The position numbers and the translations under genes are program-made. A DNA stretch of 64,000 nt from Sipunculus nudus (lineage: Eukaryota; Annelida; Sipuncula; Golfingiida; Sipunculidae), in contig CM049311.1 of NCBI GenBank assembly GCA_026874595.1, forward strand, positions 57,806,453 through 57,870,452, given 5' to 3'. This document shows, piece after piece, positions 58,433-64,000 of this stretch. Within the stretch, counting starts at the first letter, position 1. Each line of letters begins with the position of its first letter. The notes beneath the pieces are model-generated. The model had not been told where the DNA came from and ran no database searches. It saw only the letters and a program-made list of their open reading frames with translations.

Positions 58433-58715
58433 AAAGGTATGGTTCTCGGGCACTTTTTTTAATCAGTGCGGGCGGGCGATTTTTTTTTTTTTTTTACAAT
58501 TTTTCATGTTTCGATAAAAATGTCATATGATCAGGGAAAAGCATGATAATAACAGAATCGTTTTGTTAAATAGGTAAAAGAACTACGTAAATCAGGAAAT
58601 CTTATCAAAGTTGTATTATTTTATCTTCTTGAAAGATGAAAATCAAAATAAATTTTTTTTATGCGGGGGGGGGGGGTTAAAATTGACGCGGGCTGTGCCT
58701 GAGAACCAGACCTTT
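58433..58715 (+). mobile_element. MITE of the GGTATGGTTCTC family
   Basis: AAAGGTATGGTTCTCGGGCA at the left and its imperfect inverse TGCCTGAGAACCAGACCTTT at the right. The interior is AT-rich with a G run (58664-58676). It is the same family as 50395-50690, partly in inverse orientation (GTCATATGATCAGGGAAAA inside versus its complement at 50570). Confidence 0.8.
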
Positions 58716-59279
58716 TTTTTGCCTAATAAGCGATGAATTATGTTTGCAATGTGGTTCATAAATATTGTTTCATATAAAATATTGATCGTAAACACCGATT
58801 AGCAGTTTTTAACCACCAGGTCAGACATCTGTCTGTCATGTCGCATATATAATGGTATACATTATACTGATAGTATTAAAACCATATTTACACATTAAAT
58901 GTTTAAATCAGTTACCAGTGATTTATGGGGGCAGCAGAGGCATTTTTCTCCACAGAGAGCAAACTATCACATTCTTTTCTAACTCATTTTTATTGGTTTC
59001 AATAAAAAAAAATAATAATTATAATCCCTGGCAGAAGCTACCTGTTTTCCAATACGTCCCCATCTGTCACTTTAAAATAAAATAATACGCTGCATGGATG
59101 GGATATAATAAAATGTTTAACCTAAAGGGAGGATGTTACATGGTCACATATTTTATCGATAAAGAAAATAGATACAGACATATATATCTGTATATATGTG
59201 TGTGTGTATATATACATATAAATATAAGTATATATATACACACACACAAATATTGATGTATGTGTGTATCTATTTTCTT

Positions 59280-59321
<42 letters not shown>

Positions 59322-60604
59322 ATGGTTTTACAAAGCTTGCTTGGGGGGGGCATATCGGTGGCACATGCACGTGTCCGTTTTGCTCTAGAAAAGTAACTTC
59401 AACTAAAAGCAACCTTGGCTTGCAAGACCGTGTTTATATGCATCCTGATAGATATATATATGTGTGTGTATGTGTGTGTGTGTAACAGTGGTCTGTCCGT
59501 TCGTATGCACTCACGCTCACTTTCTTGTCACGCGGCCTTGTTATGGTAAACAGACTGTGTTTACAAACACGCAGAGCCAAAACATTTTGTTAAATAGCCG
59601 CATGCGGGGACATGAGACCGTCTGCAGGGATGGTTTTGCTGGGAAACATTTGAATAAAGCAAAACGGATCTGAATAGCCATAATAAAGCTCCTGATTTTG
59701 TCCTTTTAAAATACTTCGTTTATGAACATTTACAGAACAAGCATAAACATAAGTATATAATATTATTTATTTAGAATAGTAAAGACTACTTCTCGAATAA
59801 AAAAATTACCTTTATATATGTGTGTGTGTGTGTGTGTGTGTTACAGTCAATGTAAAAACAGCCAATTTACTAATTGCTTGATTCACTCCGGCAATTCATA
59901 CAATGACTGAAATGTTCAGGCACTTTACAAGTTGACTTAAAAATCTGTCAGTCAGATCTGAACTCGGGTAATCAGAAGCATGAAATATTCATACCTTTAT
60001 AACATAATGAAATGTGCAGAGGCCTATTATTTCACATGCTGATGAAGAAAATAATGATCTCTCAACAGTCGCTATAAAGGTTCTAGACAGGGCTTTGCTG
60101 TCTCCATGTGGGTTAAGGCGGTGTACAGGCGCGGACTGGGCGTGGTTGCTATTGCTTTGCTTTCTCGTCCGACTTTGCTTCTTGGACCCGGTGCCTGATG
60201 ATCTGGAGCTGACCTGGAGAGGCGTCTTGGATCCATTTGTGCTTAGCTTGGTGTGGCATTTTCAACGTCTATCGGCTCTTCATGTATATAAGTAACTTCT
60301 ACTTTCATCTTACAAGCCTGGGACAATCACTAGAAGTCATCCTGTCTCTCTTGATCGTTGCTGAGGGAGCTGGTGCGGATCCAAATGAGTCGAATATTAT
60401 CGTGATCAGCTAGAGCGCCGACTCCTCTTTAACTTCTACTACTACTATTTTACAACTGATTGGACCACATCTTTGCTAATGTAAGAACGAAGAGCAAGTC
60501 ATATGGAAGCTTTTGATTAAATGAGACATAAAAATGTGAATTAAATTGTAATATATTAGGATAACAGAAAACACTGCTTCATGTATAGAAATGATAGCAA
60601 CTAC
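58716..60604. other. Intergenic, microsatellites, possible tail exon
   Basis: Contains (TG)n and (TA)n at 59190-59320 and 59818-59840. On the minus strand 60040-60310 one frame reads EVTYIHEEPIDVENATPS, a stop, then MDPRRLSRSAPDHQAPG and PRLYTALTHMETA. This is a tyrosine/proline/basic composition like a receptor tail but with a stop and no firm splice sites. Nothing else recognised. Confidence 0.3.
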
Positions 60605-60754
60605 GTGCCCTGATATGGGGATAGAAGTAGGCACGTCTTCTCCTTTTTGCAGCGACCATCATCCTGTACGTATTAAACTCAACGTAAATATAACAAATGA
60701 CAGAGCTTACTGACACAAATGTGCTACCCGCCCAGTGTATGTCAAAGGGAATTT
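60605..60754 (-). CDS. Candidate isolated transmembrane exon
   Basis: Acceptor TTATTTTCAG at 60755, donor AC|GTAGTT, length 150 nt, phase 1 on both sides. Reads IPFDIHWAGSTFVSVSSVIC, then YIYVEF and, after a few residues, the stop-transfer-like AAKRRRRAYFYPH. The symmetric phase-1 design matches the receptor exons on the same strand. No Ig exon is seen upstream within about 1 kb. Could be a remnant of a fourth receptor or a chance open frame. Confidence 0.3.
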
Positions 60755-61680
60755 CTGAAAATAAGAAAATTAGTTAAGGCAATCATAGTTTAAACGGTGC
60801 ATTAACAGGCAGTTTATATTGATTTGGAACATAAAGTGTAGTCAGAGAGACTGAGTTGATAATATTTGGTAAAGTTGTATGTGGTTGTCATCCGGATTTT
60901 TTACATCATTGAAGGAGGAGGCTGGTGGATTGTTAAATAGTATTTTGTTTATTATGTAAGCAAATGGACTTACTGTACCATGATTTATTATAATTAAATG
61001 ACAGAAGGTTCTAGAGAATTCGGGCAATGTGTAATTTCTAATAGGTGATTTCAAAAAGATCCCGTAGAGGCCAGTCTTGATGAGAAAAGACCTGATCTTT
61101 TTAGAGACTTCACGAAGTTTCGGCTACCAAGATATAAAAAGTAGGTGTCAAAGCCGGTTAGTCAGTGAATGAATTTGAAAGCTAGCGTTAACTGGTGACG
61201 GGTCGTGTTATATCAGCGACGGATTAGTTGTACACCGAGCGGGATGTAGTTGTAAATACCGCGAAGACATTATAAGTCCAGGAGACAGTACATAAAGTTA
61301 CAGCCGAACAATGCGTTAGAAGATTACGTGACTTTGTTGAAGACGTTGTAATTGTGAGATTAGAGCCAGTCAACGACGGCAGTGGCCAATTGTTGGATGT
61401 TACCGGAATAAACTTGTGTTTTTCAATTCAGACGAGTAATATTTTGGACTTTTCAGAGAGAAATAACTCGGGAATATATGTCCGCTGCGTTTGTGGTGTG
61501 ACAGTTATGTAGGGAAAATATACAAGTATGACAATGCTGACATACATGGCCTTTATACAAACTAGCTGATTATAATATGAATGAAACGCAATATATAATT
61601 ATTGCAGTAGACAGCTGGACAAATAAACTTCTCAAAGCTGTCATTAGGAACATTTTAAATAAAAATGTAATAATTTGACC
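60755..61680. other. Non-coding, possibly an LTR-like or repeat block
   Basis: 61120-61440 is GC-richer than its surroundings and contains GGAATAAACTTGTGTTTTTC, reminiscent of a polyadenylation region of an LTR, but I find no paired copy or TG...CA ends. No gene recognised. Confidence 0.3.
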
Positions 61681-61689
61681 GTATGACAA

Positions 61690-62785
61690 ACCATTGTTCA
61701 CAAGTAATCTTAGACGCAACATTAGGCGGAGAAATAGATTATACGTTAGGGCAAAAAGGACAAATAAATCTGAACATTGGGCTCTGATCAGAAAAACACA
61801 CAATATGGTAAGTGAGCAAGTCAGGTTAGCGAAATATAATTATTATCATAAACTAGATGATAAAATTAATTCTCCCGATTTTGTTCTTCCAAACATTTGG
61901 TGGACTCAGATCACACTTAAGGCAGGAGTCAACTTTTAAAACAATGCCACCACTTTTTGTTGGTTACGCTGTAGTTGCTGACGACATTGGAAAAGCTGCA
62001 TGCTTAAATCAGCATTTTGTTGAGAAATCCACTCTTGTCGCGAAGGCAAGCATCTTCCATCACAAGGCCATGACGCTGATGAAATGTTATGTATTTTTAC
62101 TATTACAGAACAGGATGTTTCTGATATTTTAATGTGCCTTGATGTAAATAAGGCCTGTGGACCGGACGGCATCGCATAGCGCATGCTCAAGATGATTGCA
62201 AGTTCTATAACTAATAATTCAATACGAATATTAAATGGCATGGTCTGTCCAAACTTTCCTACTTTCCTAGTAAATGGAAACTTTCCAATGTAATTCTTTT
62301 GTATAAGAAGGGTTGTTAACAGGATATGAATAATTATCGACCATTTTCATTAATTAATTGTGTAAGCAAAGTTGAGCGATGTGTGTTTAAGTGTGTGTTA
62401 AACTTTATGCACAGGAACAACAGATAAACATCAGCCCAGTCAGCATACAGGCCTTGTTGATTTTTATACGTATCAACTATTTGGGATTTATGACGTATTA
62501 TCCCAAGCCGTTGATACGGAAAATGAAACGGTATTTATATCTTTTGGCGCATCAAATGCATTCGACAGGATGTGGCATGAAGGCCTTATACATAAACTAA
62601 GTAAGATGGGTGTTAAAAAAATAATTTACTTGAATGGTTTTATTTTTATGATTATTTGTCTGTTAGAATGCAAAAAGTCGTGATAAATGGTCCTTCAAGC
62701 ATGTTCCAGCTGGCGTCCCACAGGGCTCCATGCTAGGACCGTTGCTCTTCTTAGTATATTTCAATGATATGGTAGAATGTGTATA
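61690..62785 (+). pseudogene. LINE reverse-transcriptase remnant, truncated before the catalytic motif
   Basis: Reads FTSNLRRNIRRRNRLYVRAK and VRLAKYNYYHKLDDKINSPD (61700-61880), LDVNKACGPDGIA (about 62140-62178), NNYR-PFSLINCVSKVE (about 62330), ASNAFDRMWHEGL (about 62550), and GSMLGPLLFLVYFNDMVE (62727-62780). The order is that of the fingers-palm region of LINE RTs. Several frame changes separate the blocks, and the following YxDD block is missing because sequence changes at about 62786 to a CATCGGCCGATGGG palindromic repeat. Confidence 0.75.
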
Positions 62786-64000
62786 TGTCACGCGCCATCG
62801 GTCGATCTGTCCCATCGGCCGATATAGGCTTGCGCCAGCGGTTATACCACTGATGTGTCGCCCATCGGCCGATGGGTATTTTTTTTTTACTTCAGTAAAA
62901 AAATACAATAAAAAGACGCAAGATTTTAATTTAAAAATATCCTTCTAACCTTGTGATTGAATAGGGTTAAATTCGCCTGAACCTTCCACCGTGGTATTGC
63001 CTATACATCAGGTGTTAAGTGGTGCATGATAGAGCTAACAACGAAAAGGGGTTTCATTCAATATTAAGGGGTTATAATGCTGATAATTCATATCATTTAT
63101 AGTTTAAGTGGATAAAACACGTTTCTAATAAGATAAAGGTAAAGTCAGATACCGGTAACACCTCTACAGAAATACCCATAGGAAACACTGCTGGTCATGT
63201 TTTATTTTCTTTGTGGGAAATTTATAAGCTTCTTATGTATACATATCTATAGTTCTCCTGCAAAAACTGCTGCATTAAATAAAACTTTATTTGAGAAAAA
63301 TAAGGGATATTTAAATTATCGGAATGATGGTTTCCTGTAGGCATGTCTTAATTCTTTATGTATTCTCTAAGGAGATACCAAGAGCAGTACAGTGTAAAGA
63401 TATTCATTCATGCTCCAGATCAAATTATCAAAATGTTTTCATGTCCGATTTTCAGTGAGACCATCTTTTACCTATCAAGATAAAAGTTTAAGGTTCAATA
63501 AATAATTCAATATATATTTGATAATAACAAAAGCTAGTGGGTTTCATAAATGTGCAAAATCTTTGACATAATATATGAATACACCGGGGGGGATTAAATG
63601 GTCATTATAGTGGGGATGGAAGGGGGGGGGGGCATTGTTATTTTGGTATTTCAATTGATATTTAACTCGCTGCTTATTCATCTGATAAGAGCATTTTATA
63701 ATAATAAATAAATAAGACGACTTGAAAAAAGTTGTGATGAATATTTAATACACTAACATTTATGAAACTTGTGTCCATGCATATACTACATATGTGGACA
63801 GCAGCTACTGGGATATTATAGGGACCTTGTCCTATAAAAGAGTTTGTAAAAAATGCATTTCAACAGAACTGCATAGAAAAAAGATATTCTGGTTGGAAGT
63901 GAGAGATTACAGATGCACATGTATAGAATTACACATGAACATTACAAACAGAAAATTTAGACAGCTATACTCTGTATCATCAAAAGGTACGATTCATTAA
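62786..64000. other. Non-coding to the window end
   Basis: Begins with palindromic blocks CCCATCGGCCGATATAGG (62812) and CCCATCGGCCGATGGG (62861), a possible MITE end that truncates the LINE. A G run occurs at 63620-63630. A frame from 63794 is open to the window edge (MDSSYWDIIGTLSYKRVCKK) but has no family I recognise and may continue outside. Confidence 0.4.

Noticed and set aside
61120-61440. LTR of a retrovirus-like element
   Set aside because: AATAAA-containing and GC-richer, but no second copy, no TG...CA ends and no adjoining primer-binding site seen.

Overview
The window is animal (eukaryotic) DNA, most likely from a bivalve mollusc. It is AT-rich, with few and widely spaced coding exons separated by introns, long (TA)n tracts, poly-C/poly-G runs and many decayed transposons. 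The bivalve call rests on an i-type (destabilase-family) lysozyme fused to cysteine-rich SGLCSGP-like modules, on two-Ig-domain receptors of YWC type, on a DUF268 gene and on 'GTGACCTTTGACCCCGTGACC' satellites followed by GGACAGACGG tracts. Lineage is inference; no species was identified.

Layout. 1-3.5 kb: decayed non-LTR retrotransposon on the minus strand. 3.6-8.7 kb: repeats, a 39-bp inverted repeat, and a DIRS-like reverse-transcriptase remnant. 8.7-10.2 kb: ten-unit ~145-bp satellite, each unit centred on a nuclear-receptor-like half-site triplet. 11.95-14.64 kb: two-exon DUF268 gene (325 aa, type II membrane protein). 18.0-26.8 and 29.6-40.6 kb: a direct segmental duplication. Each copy carries one minus-strand receptor gene (signal peptide, V-type Ig, second Ig, transmembrane segment, tyrosine/proline-rich tail) with all introns in phase 1. 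Between the copies is a 2.5-kb element with CAGTGGCAGATCCAG-type ends. Copy B also holds a PIF/Harbinger insertion (TTA target duplication) and a LINE 3' end, both absent from copy A. 45.0-52.5 kb: mosaic lysozyme gene on the plus strand. 54.7-57.4 kb: a third, diverged and frameshifted receptor paralogue on the minus strand. 60.6-60.75 kb: a possible isolated transmembrane exon. 61.7-62.8 kb: another LINE remnant.

Functionally the window reads as a small innate-immunity neighbourhood: three related Ig receptors at different stages of decay (B intact; A with a 16-nt deletion that removes its SH3-binding tail; C with two frameshifts), and a lysozyme-like protein that appears to have lost both catalytic acids while staying strongly basic and cysteine-rich. 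The most unusual signals are the lysozyme's architecture and frameshifted cassette exon, the GC-AG intron shared only by receptors A and B, and two unrelated repeat families carrying DR1-like and ERE-like hormone-receptor sites.

All exon calls are from reading splice sites, phases and paralogue comparison by eye; no RNA data or database search was available.
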